Source: an uncultured Poribacteria bacterium (GTDB taxonomy: Bacteria > Poribacteria > WGA-4E > WGA-3G). Taken from it: a stretch of 64,000 nucleotides of DNA. This document shows, one piece after another, positions 8,940 through 17,591 of the stretch. Position 1 is the first letter of the stretch. Each line of letters opens with the position of its first letter. Position numbers and translations under genes: made by a program. The stretch lies in NCBI GenBank assembly GCA_958295855.1, contig OY282383.1, positions 3,514,481 through 3,578,480 on the forward strand, given 5' to 3'. The notes beneath the pieces were generated by a model. That model was not told the DNA's origin and did not search any database. It saw only the letters and a list, made by a program, of their open reading frames with translations.

Positions 8940-9246
8940 CTTTTTACCTATAGGGCACTAGGAAACGTCCCTTACATTTCATAGCCTCAGGATCGTTGTA
9001 TTCCCCGCTTGCGGGGATTGCAACTACACTCCGAGCAATGTTGTTTGTCGAAGGATAATGCTGTTGTGTATCTTCAAGTGCCGCGTTGCACAAGAGGTAT
9101 ACCCCGCATTGGAAATGCGTGTTGAACTTTTGTTGCAGGGACAAGGCACAAGGCATTGTCCCACAGCAATCAAAACGTGCGGCCTGTAACTGGCGTGCAA
9201 TGGACACTCGCAAACGCCACTGTCGAGTTGCAGGCGCGCGGTCTAT
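8940..9246. other. Gap between aapJ and aapQ, no gene
   Basis: About 300 nt inside the transporter operon. An 89-residue reading frame here (8944-9213, minus) has no recognisable features and I do not call it. The palindrome CCCCGCTTGCGGGG is at 9003-9016. Such hairpins after a binding-protein gene often protect the upstream mRNA or reduce downstream expression; that role is inference. Confidence 0.5.
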
Positions 9247-10269
9247 CTAACGGAACGGCATCGCGTAGAGTAAGCCACCCTGACTCCACGGCTTGTTGAC
9301 GCCACGCGGCAGCCCCAGCGGGGTGAGGTTACGTTCAAAAATCTCGCCATAGTTGCCAACAGCAGCAATGACTTGACGAGCCCAGTCTTTCGATAGCCCG
9401 AGCTTTTCGCCCATACCACCGCTTTCATCTATACCCAAGAAACGCTTGATTTCGGGGTTCTCTGTTTCAAAGGTGCTGACGTTGGCTTGCGTAATGTTGT
9501 GTTCCTCAGCAAAGAACGTGGCATAAACAACCCAACTCACCACATCATTCCACTTATTATCTCCGTGGATGGTAACAGGCCCTAGCGGTTCCTTTGAAAT
9601 GGTTACGTCAAGAATAATATGTGCATCGGGGTCTTTTAAGGAGTGGCGACGGGAGATTAAGTTAGACTTGTCGCTTGTCACCACATCGCAACGCCCCTGA
9701 TCGTAGCTTTGGTAAAGCGTCTCTGTCTCCTCAAAGACAACAGCTTCAACTTTAATGCCTAAGGTGCGTGTCGTATCGGCGAGGTTTAACTCAGAGGTGC
9801 TGCCTGCGCTGACACCGATAGTGGCACCAGCCAACTCCTTGAGCGATGTTATACCGAGCTCTTTGCGGAGCATAAACCCCTGCCCATCATAGAAGATTGG
9901 CGGAGCAAAGTCAGCACCTAAGTCCGTGTCGCGAGTCAGTGTCCAAGTGGTATTGCGAATTAGCACATCTATTTCGCCTGTCTGAAGGGCGGGAAAACGA
10001 TCCGGCACCTTTAAGGGGCGGAACTCAACCTTGGACGGGTCGCCCAAAACAGCAGCAGCAAGCGCTCTACCGTAATCTACGTCGAAGCCTTTCCATTCAC
10101 CATCCTGACTGAGGAAACCGAAACCGGGCAATTCTTTGTTCACCCCACATATCAGCCGCCCCCTATTTTTCACCCTGTCCAGCGCACTTTCCTCACCCCT
10201 GGCAAGTAAGGGGACCACCAAGGTAATCGCTAACACTAATGCGGAAACGCGAAACAAAATTTTAAACAC
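9247..10269 (-). CDS. aapJ: Periplasmic amino-acid-binding protein, AapJ type
   Basis: A 340-residue solute-binding protein that captures polar amino acids for the AapQMP transporter. An N-terminal signal peptide (hydrophobic SALVLAITLVVPLLARG, cleaved after about residue 25) is followed by the class-3 binding fold: GRLICGVNKELPGFG, WKGFDVDYGRALAAA, then ALQTGEIDVLIRNTTWT. The C-terminal WSQGGLLYAMPFR ending is characteristic of AapJ. The start is GTG at 10269 with GGAGG six bases upstream. It is the first gene of the operon and has a near-consensus promoter at 10316-10344. Confidence 0.94.
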   Translation of the reverse strand: MFKILFRVSALVLAITLVVPLLARGEESALDRVKNRGRLICGVNKELPGFGFLSQDGEWKGFDVDYGRALAAAVLGDPSKVEFRPLKVPDRFPALQTGEIDVLIRNTTWTLTRDTDLGADFAPPIFYDGQGFMLRKELGITSLKELAGATIGVSAGSTSELNLADTTRTLGIKVEAVVFEETETLYQSYDQGRCDVVTSDKSNLISRRHSLKDPDAHIILDVTISKEPLGPVTIHGDNKWNDVVSWVVYATFFAEEHNITQANVSTFETENPEIKRFLGIDESGGMGEKLGLSKDWARQVIAAVGNYGEIFERNLTPLGLPRGVNKPWSQGGLLYAMPFR

Positions 10270-10315
10270 AAAAATCCTCCAAAATTATTAAAAGTTTCTT
10301 TTGTAGTTCTTAGAC

Positions 10316-10344
10316 ATTATATAAGACTGGCCCAATGTTGTCAA
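10316..10344 (-). promoter_or_regulatory. Sigma-70-type promoter of the aap operon
   Basis: Read on the minus strand: TTGACA (10344-10339), a 17-base spacer, TATAAT (10321-10316). Both hexamers match consensus. The transcript would start about 40 nt before the aapJ GTG. Confidence 0.85.
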
Positions 10345-10371
10345 GGGAATTAACAGAGATATTCAATTTAG

Positions 10372-10390
10372 TCACGTGCAAAGCACGTGA
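10372..10390. repeat. Palindrome TCACGTGCAAAGCACGTGA
   Basis: Eight-base arms around an AAA centre, 28 nt upstream of the aap -35 box. It could be an operator for the transporter operon. It also shares the GC-AAA-GC centre with the dispersed palindromes of this genome. Confidence 0.5.
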
Positions 10391-10598
10391 TTAAATGCTC
10401 TTTTCGGTTTTCTGGCGTGTTTATGGGGTTTCTGTCGCGATTCGGAGCGTGCAGAGCCTTCGCTCAGGAGATTGGGGCTACAGGAAAACGGAACGTCTCT
10501 GGCGAATTAATATCACTTGTAGGCGCATTTCGTTCTTCCCGAACAATGAAGTTTAAGAATTTAAACGGGTATTTTCCGGGCAACCTCTGAAACGACAC

Positions 10599-10627
10599 TT
10601 GACTCCTTTTGAAAATTGTGCTAACAT
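10599..10627 (+). promoter_or_regulatory. Promoter of the TPR-protein gene
   Basis: TTGACT (10599-10604), a 17-base spacer, TAACAT (10622-10627), about 30 nt before the ATG at 10658. The region from 10391 to here contains no gene. Confidence 0.75.
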
Positions 10628-10657
10628 GGGGTATCAATCTTGTCAAGGAGAGGACCA

Positions 10658-11896
10658 ATGAAAAAGTTCATAATCGCAGAAATTTGCGTCATTATCGCGC
10701 TGGTTGGCGGGTTTTGGTTAGGGCGAATTACAAGCACCGATACCAGTTACGCGCACTATTACGACAACGCTGACAAGGCATGGGGACTCGTCCAACAATT
10801 GGACAATCCACCCTTAACGCTTGATGAGCCCGATGAAAACCGATTGCGTAAGGTGCGCGCCGCGTACCGCGCTGTTTTTGATAATTATCCAGACAGCCTC
10901 TGGGCAGATGATGCCATCTATCAGCTCGCCTCACGCCTTGCGCGCACGGATGAAGAAGCATTCGCGCTGTTCCGTCGACTCATCAATAATTATCCGGACA
11001 GCGAGTTGGCAGATGATTCAATGTACGCCATCGCTATTGCCTCTTATCTAATCGCGGAGGAGCTAAAAAAGACTGGCACGCTTGAATCCATTGATGCCTA
11101 CTACGACCGGGCCCTCGCCCTTTTTAATCAACTCATTGCCACCTACCCCGGCAGTGAATTGGAGGAACACGCGCAGTTTAATACGGCGATGTGCTATTAC
11201 GGCAAGGGCGATTTGAACATCGCGCTGGCGCAGTTTGATAATATCAGAATCGAACTCAGCGATAGCCCGCTGCTTTACCAGATTTTATACGTCACTGGCG
11301 AAATTTACCTCAAAAAGCAGGATTATGAGAACGCGCGCATTGAATTCACCAACGTTGTGGACTCCGGCGACCCGAGTTTTGCACCCCTCGCCAGTTTCGG
11401 TATTCCGCAGACCTACCTTGCAGAGGGGAAATATGAGGAGGCCATCGCGGGTTACCAAAAGGTGATAGACCTCTATCCGGATTCGCAAGTTGGGCGGGAT
11501 GCACACTTCTATATGGGGTGGGCGTATGAAAAACTGGGAAGGTATGATGAAGCCATCGCGCAACTTGAAGACGCTATAGACATGTACCCGCGCAACGAGA
11601 ACGCCGCCAACTCGCAGATTTACATCGGGCAGATTGCTTATGCGAACCAGGATACGGCGCGCGCAATTGCAGCCTATCAAAAGGTGGCAGATAACAGGAC
11701 GTATGATTACGACAACCGCATGCAAGCCCAGTACTGGGTAGGTAGAATCTATGAGCAAATTGGGGATATTGAACAAGCGATAGTCGCGTACCAGAAATTG
11801 CGCACAAATTTTCCAGAACCGCATAAACAGGGATCGCATCCTTCAAATAATATTGATGAGAGTTATATCCAAAACCTAAGAAGTAAGGAGCTCTAA
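10658..11896 (+). CDS. Membrane-anchored tetratricopeptide-repeat protein
   Basis: 412 residues from ATG 10658, which has AAGGAG seven bases upstream; an in-frame start at 10640 lacks one. The N-terminus IIAEICVIIALVGGFWLG is a signal anchor that would place the rest outside the cytoplasm. About nine TPR-like repeats follow, with the recurring pattern YPDS/ADDAIYQLA/A-x-F (for example NYPDSELADDSMYAIA and YPGSELEEHAQFNTAM). This pattern resembles YbgF/BamD/outer-membrane assembly TPR proteins. It probably serves as a protein-interaction scaffold in the envelope. Its last 21 bases overlap the convergent PLP-enzyme gene. Confidence 0.85.
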   Translation: MKKFIIAEICVIIALVGGFWLGRITSTDTSYAHYYDNADKAWGLVQQLDNPPLTLDEPDENRLRKVRAAYRAVFDNYPDSLWADDAIYQLASRLARTDEEAFALFRRLINNYPDSELADDSMYAIAIASYLIAEELKKTGTLESIDAYYDRALALFNQLIATYPGSELEEHAQFNTAMCYYGKGDLNIALAQFDNIRIELSDSPLLYQILYVTGEIYLKKQDYENARIEFTNVVDSGDPSFAPLASFGIPQTYLAEGKYEEAIAGYQKVIDLYPDSQVGRDAHFYMGWAYEKLGRYDEAIAQLEDAIDMYPRNENAANSQIYIGQIAYANQDTARAIAAYQKVADNRTYDYDNRMQAQYWVGRIYEQIGDIEQAIVAYQKLRTNFPEPHKQGSHPSNNIDESYIQNLRSKEL

Positions 11897-13081
11897 CGCT
11901 TGGGCGAGGTCCGCGATAATATCCTCGACATCTTCTAACCCGACCGAAATTCTGACCAAGCCGTCCGTGATGCCGGTCTGCTGTCGAATTTCGGTTGGAA
12001 CTGGGGAATGCGTTGTTGATGCCGGATGGCAGAGCAGCGTGCGCACATCTCCTAAGCTCACGGCAAGGGCGCAGCGCTGAAGTTGATTGACAAACTGTTC
12101 CCCCGCGACTCTACCGCCTTTGAGCTCTATCGTGATCATGCCGCCGAACTTGTCCATTTGGCGTTTGGCGAGTTCATGCTGAGGGTGACTGCGTAACCCG
12201 GGGTAGCTCACCCACGCCACTGCAGGGTGTGCTTCAAGGAACGCAGCGACGCGTCCCGCGTTTTCGCAGTGTTGTGCAAACCGGAGCGGCAAGGTGGTTA
12301 TCCCGTGGAGTGTTAGCCACGCATTGAACGGGCTGATGACCGCCCCGAAATTGCGCAATGCCCCTTTTTGTGCACGCTCAACGAACGTTTTTTTTCCGAC
12401 AATCGCGCCAGCGATGACTGCCCCGTTGCCGCTCAGATACTTCGTCATACTGTGGACTACCACATCAATTCCGAGGGCAATCGGCTGCTGGCCGCAAGGC
12501 GTTGCAAACGTGTTGTCAAGGATTGAGATTAAGGCGTGTGCCTCTGCTATCTCAGCGCAAGCCCCTAAGTCGACAAGTTTGAGTAAGGGGTTTGTTGGGC
12601 TTTCAAGGTAGATAACCTTTGTGTCTGACCGGATGGCACGTTCAATTTCAGTTGGGTTTGTGGCATCTACAAACGTTGTCTCAATACCCATGCGTACGAG
12701 GTCTTCACTCAGCAGATGGTGCGTGGCGGAATAGAGGGTTTCCATAGCGACGACGTGGCCGCCATCAGCTAAGGCGGTGAGCAGCGCCGTGCTGACTGCA
12801 CCCATCCCTGATGCCGTTGCGAGTGCCGCTTCGCCATCCTCCAGCACTGCAAGTTTTTCTTCCAACACCCTCTGTGTCGGATTGCCCCAGCGGGTGTAGA
12901 TATAGCCACTCTCTTCATCTGTGCATGCCGCTGCACATTCCGCCGCCGATGTGAAACGGAAAGTGCTGTTCTGATAGAGAGGCGGTATCAACGGTATCCC
13001 GCTTTTTGCGGCAGCGTTTGCTGGAGCCTCACCTGCATGAATGGCCTGGGTAGCCTTACCTAAGTTTTTCTTGTTTTTCAT
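11876..13081 (-). CDS. Cys/Met metabolism PLP-dependent enzyme
   Basis: A 401-residue member of the trans-sulfuration family (cystathionine gamma-synthase, cystathionine lyase, methionine gamma-lyase, O-acetylhomoserine sulfhydrylase). The PLP lysine is Lys214 in HSMTKYLSGNG. Asp189 (ILDNTFATP) should contact the pyridine nitrogen, and YTRWGNPTQ and ATASGMGAVSTALL are phosphate-binding loops. The exact reaction cannot be decided from motifs. ATG at 13081 overlaps the last codon of the upstream alkyltransferase gene (ATGA-type overlap), so the two are probably cotranscribed. Confidence 0.93.
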   Translation of the reverse strand: MKNKKNLGKATQAIHAGEAPANAAAKSGIPLIPPLYQNSTFRFTSAAECAAACTDEESGYIYTRWGNPTQRVLEEKLAVLEDGEAALATASGMGAVSTALLTALADGGHVVAMETLYSATHHLLSEDLVRMGIETTFVDATNPTEIERAIRSDTKVIYLESPTNPLLKLVDLGACAEIAEAHALISILDNTFATPCGQQPIALGIDVVVHSMTKYLSGNGAVIAGAIVGKKTFVERAQKGALRNFGAVISPFNAWLTLHGITTLPLRFAQHCENAGRVAAFLEAHPAVAWVSYPGLRSHPQHELAKRQMDKFGGMITIELKGGRVAGEQFVNQLQRCALAVSLGDVRTLLCHPASTTHSPVPTEIRQQTGITDGLVRISVGLEDVEDIIADLAQALELLTS

Positions 13082-13665
13082 TTTAACCTCTCTACGGGGT
13101 AACCTTCAAGGGCTAATAATTCGCGTTTCCGTTCTAAACCGCCACCGTAGCCCCCTAATTTGCCATTGCTGCCAATGACGCGGTGGCAAGGCATCAGAAT
13201 AGTGATAGGATTTGATCCAACCGCGTTGCCAACAGCCCGAACCGCTTTCGGTTTCCCTATCTGTTCTGCAATCCATTTGTAGCTGCGCACCTCGCCATAA
13301 GAAATTTGCCGGATGGCACCCCAAACAGCATCCTGGAAGTACGTCCCCCAGTCTATTTGGATTGGAATCTCGGAGGCATCAAGCGGTTCACCGGCAAAAT
13401 AGCCATCGAGCAGTTCTTGCGCCCGCGTGAGCACAGGGTACTGTATTTGAGGACATCGCGATTCATCGAATGGAAAGTTATCGGTAAAGAAAACATGCGA
13501 AATGTTGTCACGATCTGCCGCAACGATGCACATACCCCCCATGGGAGACTGGTAGGAAACAGTCCGGGAAGCAAAGTAATTTCGTGTGCCTTCGTAAGAT
13601 TCCACGTCAAAAGGCACGTCCTTCGGAATTTCTTCACGAAATTGTTTGAATGGATTCATTATCAT
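13078..13665 (-). CDS. ogt: Methylated-DNA--protein-cysteine methyltransferase
   Basis: A suicide repair protein that transfers O6-alkyl groups from guanine to its own cysteine. The active site PCHRV (Cys about residue 160 from this start) lies in GSNPITILMPCHRVIGSNGKLGG, followed by the recognition helix RKRELLALEG. The N-terminal region is about 100 residues, as in Ogt/MGMT. The frame is open up to 13740, but that stretch runs through the divergent promoter. The ATG at 13665 (or 13659) is preferred, with GAAGGT about 13 bases upstream. It is divergent from the SCP2-domain gene, with only about 48 nt between the starts. Confidence 0.93.
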   Translation of the reverse strand: MIMNPFKQFREEIPKDVPFDVESYEGTRNYFASRTVSYQSPMGGMCIVAADRDNISHVFFTDNFPFDESRCPQIQYPVLTRAQELLDGYFAGEPLDASEIPIQIDWGTYFQDAVWGAIRQISYGEVRSYKWIAEQIGKPKAVRAVGNAVGSNPITILMPCHRVIGSNGKLGGYGGGLERKRELLALEGYPVERLK

Positions 13666-13672
13666 TTTTTGT

Positions 13673-13707
13673 TTGACCTTCAATCTATTATACGGTATAC
13701 TATACCG
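13673..13707 (+). promoter_or_regulatory. Promoter with a palindrome over the -10 box
   Basis: Plus strand: TTGACC (13673-13678), 17 bases, TATACT (13696-13701). The -10 box lies inside the perfect palindrome CGGTATA-C-TATACCG (13693-13707). On the minus strand a TATAAT (13692-13687) abuts the same palindrome and could serve ogt. A protein bound here could control both divergent genes. Confidence 0.65.
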
Positions 13708-13713
13708 CAAGCT

Positions 13714-14094
13714 ATGGCTATATTCGAAACACCAGATCAACTCTATCGTTACATCAGTGGACTATTTGAAGAAATCGCCCCGCTCCCAGAAGCACAAGCG
13801 GCACTCGCATCCTTGACGCTGACCGTCCGGTTTAACTACACTGACCCGGATGCGACGATGACGTTAACAGCAGACAAAGGACAGTCCACCATCGTCTGTG
13901 GTGCCTGTGATGTGAACCCCGATGTTGTGTTGACGATGACCGGCGATGTCGCTCATCGTTTCTGGACAGGTGAGCTCAATGTGATGGGTGCTATTACCAA
14001 GCGTGAAATCGGGGTTAGCGGCTCACTTGGTAAAATTATGCGCCTCACCCCGCTTATCAAGACGGCAATTCGCCATAACAAGGAACGTGCCTGA
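13714..14094 (+). CDS. SCP2 sterol-binding-domain protein
   Basis: 126 residues starting MAIFETPDQLYRYISG. The frame is open much farther upstream (13306), but that part overlaps ogt on the other strand, so I use the ATG at 13714. The sequence VRFNYTDPDATMTLTADKG...VVLTMTGDVAHRFWTGELNVMGAITKREIGVSG follows the SCP2 lipid-carrier pattern in which a ligand-binding tunnel is closed by the C-terminal helix. Its role is probably binding of lipid or another hydrophobic ligand. There is no ribosome-binding site, and the predicted transcript start is within about seven bases of the ATG, so it may be translated from a leaderless mRNA. Confidence 0.8.
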   Translation: MAIFETPDQLYRYISGLFEEIAPLPEAQAALASLTLTVRFNYTDPDATMTLTADKGQSTIVCGACDVNPDVVLTMTGDVAHRFWTGELNVMGAITKREIGVSGSLGKIMRLTPLIKTAIRHNKERA

Positions 14095-14221
14095 TTGCTA
14101 AATGTAAGGGCGATGCCGCAGTGCTCGCACGTTGCTTGCGCCCTGTATTTGCCTATCAACATGCCAAGTTACCCAAAACACGCGCGATCAACTTTTTTAT
14201 TTCTCACATGAGGAGGCTAAA

Positions 14222-15022
14222 ATGGCTGTAGATAATTTATCAGAATTGTCAGAAGCAATGGAACCTTCCGTTACGCAGCTGCGGAAAGAAGGTTGGTGCG
14301 TCCTTGAGGACGTAATCCCCGCCGATGTCGTCGATGCGGTTCGTGAAGAGGTCGAAACCTCAGAAGCGGACTATAATGAATTCAGCAAAGAGAACGGCAG
14401 ATGGAAACGCAATGTTATCAGTTTCATCCCCAAATTTGCTGGGCATCTCGCGAACGAGCGGCTCCTCGCTGTCATCCAGCAGTTGTTGGGCCCGCAGGTG
14501 CGTATCTCACAAACAGAGTATAAGACTCGCCCCCCGCATTACGAATTGGTGCGTGCATACCACTCCGACTTCCCCTATGACCTGAACCAAAAGTGGCACA
14601 TTCCGCAGCCGTTTCCGAGTGCTGTCATCGGCATCACTACCCTCTGGATGCTCTCCGAGTTTACCACAGAGAATGGCGGCACCTGGATTGTGCCGAAAAC
14701 GCATGTGGATGTCAGGAACCCAAGGGGTAAAAATGACAACATCGGCGACCGGAACCCAATTGAGGGTGAAATGCAGGCAACCGGCAGTGCCGGCAGTGTG
14801 CTCATCATGGACAGCCGAATTTGGCACTCTAATGCGGCAAACCCAAGCGCGGGCAAGCGAACAGCAGTCGTTGTCAGGTACGCCCCGTGGTGGTTGAATT
14901 TAGAGCTCTTCGGTGTCAACACCGCAACAATTTCCAGCACGACGTTCGATAAATTCCCGGATGATGTCAAACGGCTCTATGAGCACCGCGCTGAAAATCG
15001 GGAGCCGACTGTCTGGATTTAA
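14222..15022 (+). CDS. Phytanoyl-CoA dioxygenase (PhyH) family protein
   Basis: 266 residues from ATG 14222, which has AGGAGG eight bases upstream. It is an Fe(II)/2-oxoglutarate oxygenase. The metal triad is His114 and Asp116 in YHSDFPYD and the distal His202 in DSRIWHSNAANPS, and the Arg in GKRTAVVVRY should bind 2-oxoglutarate. The substrate is unknown; PhyH proteins oxidise many small molecules. Large numbers of PhyH paralogues are typical of Poribacteria and some planctomycetes. It is followed after 51 nt by a VOC gene in the same direction. Confidence 0.92.
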   Translation: MAVDNLSELSEAMEPSVTQLRKEGWCVLEDVIPADVVDAVREEVETSEADYNEFSKENGRWKRNVISFIPKFAGHLANERLLAVIQQLLGPQVRISQTEYKTRPPHYELVRAYHSDFPYDLNQKWHIPQPFPSAVIGITTLWMLSEFTTENGGTWIVPKTHVDVRNPRGKNDNIGDRNPIEGEMQATGSAGSVLIMDSRIWHSNAANPSAGKRTAVVVRYAPWWLNLELFGVNTATISSTTFDKFPDDVKRLYEHRAENREPTVWI

Positions 15023-15073
15023 AGTAGTAGGCACGCTCCGTGTGCCGTTAATTACAACAAAGGAGATTCTCTT

Positions 15074-15502
15074 ATGTCAACAACACTTGTGCACATTGGC
15101 GTGCGCACGACGGATCTGGAGAAAAGCATCCGTTTCTGGCGCGATGCGCTCGGCTTGCACGTCTTCTCAACAATGAATGGTTGCTACGACCTCACTGATG
15201 GGTATCACAACTTCCGCGTCTTTCAACACCGCGGGCCAGCCCGCCCGAAGCACGTCGGCGGAATGTTAGACTACCTCCACATCGGTGTCCGTGTCCCGAA
15301 TTTACGAGAAGCGGCCAAGCGGTGTGAAGCCCTCGGCTTTGCAATCACATGGGAAGGTTTAGACGGTAGCAAACCGTACGACCCGAGTTCCGATACACTG
15401 CCTTCAGAAGCCTTCAAGGTGGAAGACCCGGATGGCATCGTCGTTGATATTACTGAACAGGCAGACCAGTGGCCGGGGGTTGATATCCAGAGCAAAAGCT
15501 AA
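15074..15502 (+). CDS. VOC (glyoxalase/dioxygenase superfamily) protein
   Basis: 142 residues with the two beta-alpha-beta-beta-beta modules of the vicinal-oxygen-chelate fold. HIGVRTTDLEKSIRFWRDALGLHV opens module one and HIGVRVPNLREAAKRCEALGF opens module two. The final motif EDPDGIVVDITE supplies a metal-ligand glutamate, and the His residues at the module starts are the other likely ligands. It could be a lyase, isomerase or resistance protein; the reaction is not predictable. AAAGGAGA precedes the ATG. It is probably cotranscribed with the PhyH gene. Confidence 0.88.
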   Translation: MSTTLVHIGVRTTDLEKSIRFWRDALGLHVFSTMNGCYDLTDGYHNFRVFQHRGPARPKHVGGMLDYLHIGVRVPNLREAAKRCEALGFAITWEGLDGSKPYDPSSDTLPSEAFKVEDPDGIVVDITEQADQWPGVDIQSKS

Positions 15503-15565
15503 CAGGCGCGAGACCGCCCTTCTTGCGAGCGCGGTTTCATGAAGTTTAAGAAGTTATAGGTAGAT

Positions 15566-15580
15566 CCCCGCTTTGCGGGG
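15566..15580. repeat. Palindrome CCCCGCTTTGCGGGG
   Basis: Flanked by GGTAGAT on one side and AAACTACC on the other, it belongs to the dispersed hairpin family. It lies between convergent genes and may act as a bidirectional transcript end, although no T-run follows. Confidence 0.6.
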
Positions 15581-15599
15581 AAACTACCTGTTGTAAAAA

Positions 15600-16286
15600 T
15601 CACTCATCACCACCTAAGAGCCCCAGGCGGAATAAGTAATAGAGCAGTGTTAGCAGGCTTGTCACTGCTGCAGCGAGATAGGTTAAAAACGCAGCGTTAA
15701 GCACCTTGCTTGCATGACGATTTTCTTCGGGTGAGAGCATCCCAGCCTCGTCCATTGCAACTTTGGCGCGCCGGCTCGCATCCCATTCTACGGGAAGCGT
15801 TACCAACGAAAAGACAACGCCTACTGCAAATAGCCCTACACCAAGTAGGAGGAAGGGTTGAATAAAGATGCCTACTATCATAAAGATATAAGCGAAAGGT
15901 GAACTGAAATTCGTTGCAGGTACGAGGGCGGTGCGCATGCTTAGCATGGCGTAGCCGTGTGCGTCCTGCATGGCGTGTCCCGCCTCATGACATGCCACGC
16001 CTATGGCAGATAGCGACTGACTTGAATAGACATCGTCAGACAGCCGTAATGCCTTCTGGGACGGATCGTAGTGGTCGCTCAGCCATCCGCTGGAACGTTC
16101 AATTCGCACGTTGCTGACACCATGCCGTTGTAACATAAGTGCTGCGGCTTGTGCCCCGGTCAACCCGCTACGCGACCCAACTTGCGAATATTTTGAGAAT
16201 GTCGATTTTGTGCGAAAAGTCGCATATAGGGACAGAGCAAGCCCTGGTGCGAGAAATACGAAATAAAGTGGGTCAAAGAAAAACAT
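15600..16286 (-). CDS. Membrane zinc metallopeptidase, YugP/Zn_peptidase_2 family
   Basis: About 228 residues. The zinc motif HEAGH is at residues 100-104 (CHEAGHAMQDAHGYAML). Hydrophobic segments lie at the N-terminus (FFFDPLYFVFLAPGLALSLYA), around residues 125-165 (two spans) and near the C-terminus (FLTYLAAAVTSLLTLLYYLF). Family and length match the neutral zinc metallopeptidases of the YugP group, whose substrates are unknown. A GTG nine bases upstream is in frame, but ATG 16286 has GGAGGT at ideal spacing. Confidence 0.9.
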   Translation of the reverse strand: MFFFDPLYFVFLAPGLALSLYATFRTKSTFSKYSQVGSRSGLTGAQAAALMLQRHGVSNVRIERSSGWLSDHYDPSQKALRLSDDVYSSQSLSAIGVACHEAGHAMQDAHGYAMLSMRTALVPATNFSSPFAYIFMIVGIFIQPFLLLGVGLFAVGVVFSLVTLPVEWDASRRAKVAMDEAGMLSPEENRHASKVLNAAFLTYLAAAVTSLLTLLYYLFRLGLLGGDE

Positions 16287-16384
16287 CAGAGCCACCTCCG
16301 AATCGTGTTTTTATTAAAATTATACAGGATATTTGTAGGAAATTCAACTGATTTTTAGAGATAGCAGGCGTGTTGCTTTTTCAT

Positions 16385-16413
16385 TTGCAAATTGGAGACT
16401 TGTTATGTATAAT
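16385..16413 (+). promoter_or_regulatory. Promoter of the ParA-HEPN-methyltransferase operon
   Basis: TTGCAA (16385-16390), a 17-base spacer, TATAAT (16408-16413). It lies about 85 nt upstream of the first gene. Confidence 0.7.
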
Positions 16414-16499
16414 AAAAGAGGTTACCTAACTTATGTTCGTGTCGTTTCTGCAAAAAGGCAGGTGTCATGATAAAGGGAAGTCTGAGCAAAGGACGTAAT

Positions 16500-17591
16500 A
16501 TGAGAAAACAGATTGCACTTTTCAACCACAAAGGTGGTGTGGGCAAGACAACAACTACCTTCAACCTCGGTTGGATGCTGGCAAACAAGGGCAAGAAGGT
16601 CATCATCGTTGATTGCGACCCGCAGTGTAACCTCACCGGCATGGTGCTTGGATTCAAGGATGCCGAAGGTTTTGCATCGATGTATGCGTCAGATTCGGTG
16701 ACGAATATCCGAGATGGCCTAGCACCTGCTTTTGAATCGCGCCCTGCCCTCATTCAACCGGTACACTGCACACCAATCAACGGACAACCGAACATGCACC
16801 TGTTACCAGGGCACATGGGTGTTGCCGAATACGAGGTAACCTTAGGGATTGCTCAAGAACTGTCCAACTCACTGGTAACGCTCCAGAATCTGCCAGGGGC
16901 TTTGCATTACCTTTTTTCCAAAACGGCTGAAAAGTACAATGCTGATTTTATCTTGGTAGACATGAGCCCAAGTTTGGGACCTATTAACCAAAACTTACTA
17001 ATGACGAGCGACTATTTCATTGTTCCAATGTTTCCTGACTACTTCTCAGCGATGGCAACGGAGAGTCTCGCCTCCATTTTACCGAAATGGGCAGCATGGG
17101 CAAAACAAGGTAAAAAGTTGTCTCTCCTACAAGAGGCGATTTACCCTTTCCCTGATAAGCAACCCAAATTTCTTGGAACCATAATTCAGAATTATCGAGT
17201 TAGAGAGGGTGTCCCTTCTGCCGCCTTCCAAAAGTGGATTGACGAAATAAAAAGAGGCGTTGAGAAAAGGCTCATACCGGTGTTACGTGAAAATGATATG
17301 CTACTTCCAGATGAATTATATAAAAAGGTAAGTGAAATCGCACAGAGGCAAGCCATGCTTTTCTCGGATTCGGCTATAAGTTGTCCACTCTTCAAAGTGT
17401 CAGACTTCAACAGTCTGATCGCCCTCTCACAAAAACATAAAGCTCCAGTTTTTGATTTGAGCGACGCGCAACTTGAGCAAGTTGGCGTAGTACTTGAAAT
17501 AACCAAGAAATCTATGCAAAAATTTCGCGCGCTATATTCTGATGGTGCGGATCGAATAATTACGCTTACTGAGAATGCTGAGTCCTATTGA
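16500..17591 (+). CDS. ParA/Soj-like P-loop ATPase
   Basis: 363 residues from ATG 16500 (AAAGG nine bases upstream; an ATG at 16467 is also possible). The deviant Walker A KGGVGKTT is at residues 10-17 (HKGGVGKTTTTFNLGWMLA), the A' motif is VIIVDCDPQCNLTG, and Walker B-like FILVDMSPSLGPINQ follows. These are the marks of ParA/MinD ATPases that dimerise on ATP. There is no ParB gene or centromere-like repeat beside it. Instead it overlaps a HEPN gene by 17 nt and leads a three-gene operon ending in a nuclease/methyltransferase, so a defence or regulatory role is more likely than plasmid partition. That reading is inference. Confidence 0.85.
   Translation: MRKQIALFNHKGGVGKTTTTFNLGWMLANKGKKVIIVDCDPQCNLTGMVLGFKDAEGFASMYASDSVTNIRDGLAPAFESRPALIQPVHCTPINGQPNMHLLPGHMGVAEYEVTLGIAQELSNSLVTLQNLPGALHYLFSKTAEKYNADFILVDMSPSLGPINQNLLMTSDYFIVPMFPDYFSAMATESLASILPKWAAWAKQGKKLSLLQEAIYPFPDKQPKFLGTIIQNYRVREGVPSAAFQKWIDEIKRGVEKRLIPVLRENDMLLPDELYKKVSEIAQRQAMLFSDSAISCPLFKVSDFNSLIALSQKHKAPVFDLSDAQLEQVGVVLEITKKSMQKFRALYSDGADRIITLTENAESY

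Noticed and set aside
8944..9213. An 89-residue minus-strand frame between aapQ and aapJ.
   Set aside because: No domain, signal or ribosome-binding site, and it spans a palindrome in a repeat-rich gap.
16500..17591. Plasmid partition system.
   Set aside because: No ParB-like gene or centromere-like iterons adjoin the ParA-type gene; it is coupled to HEPN and methyltransferase genes.
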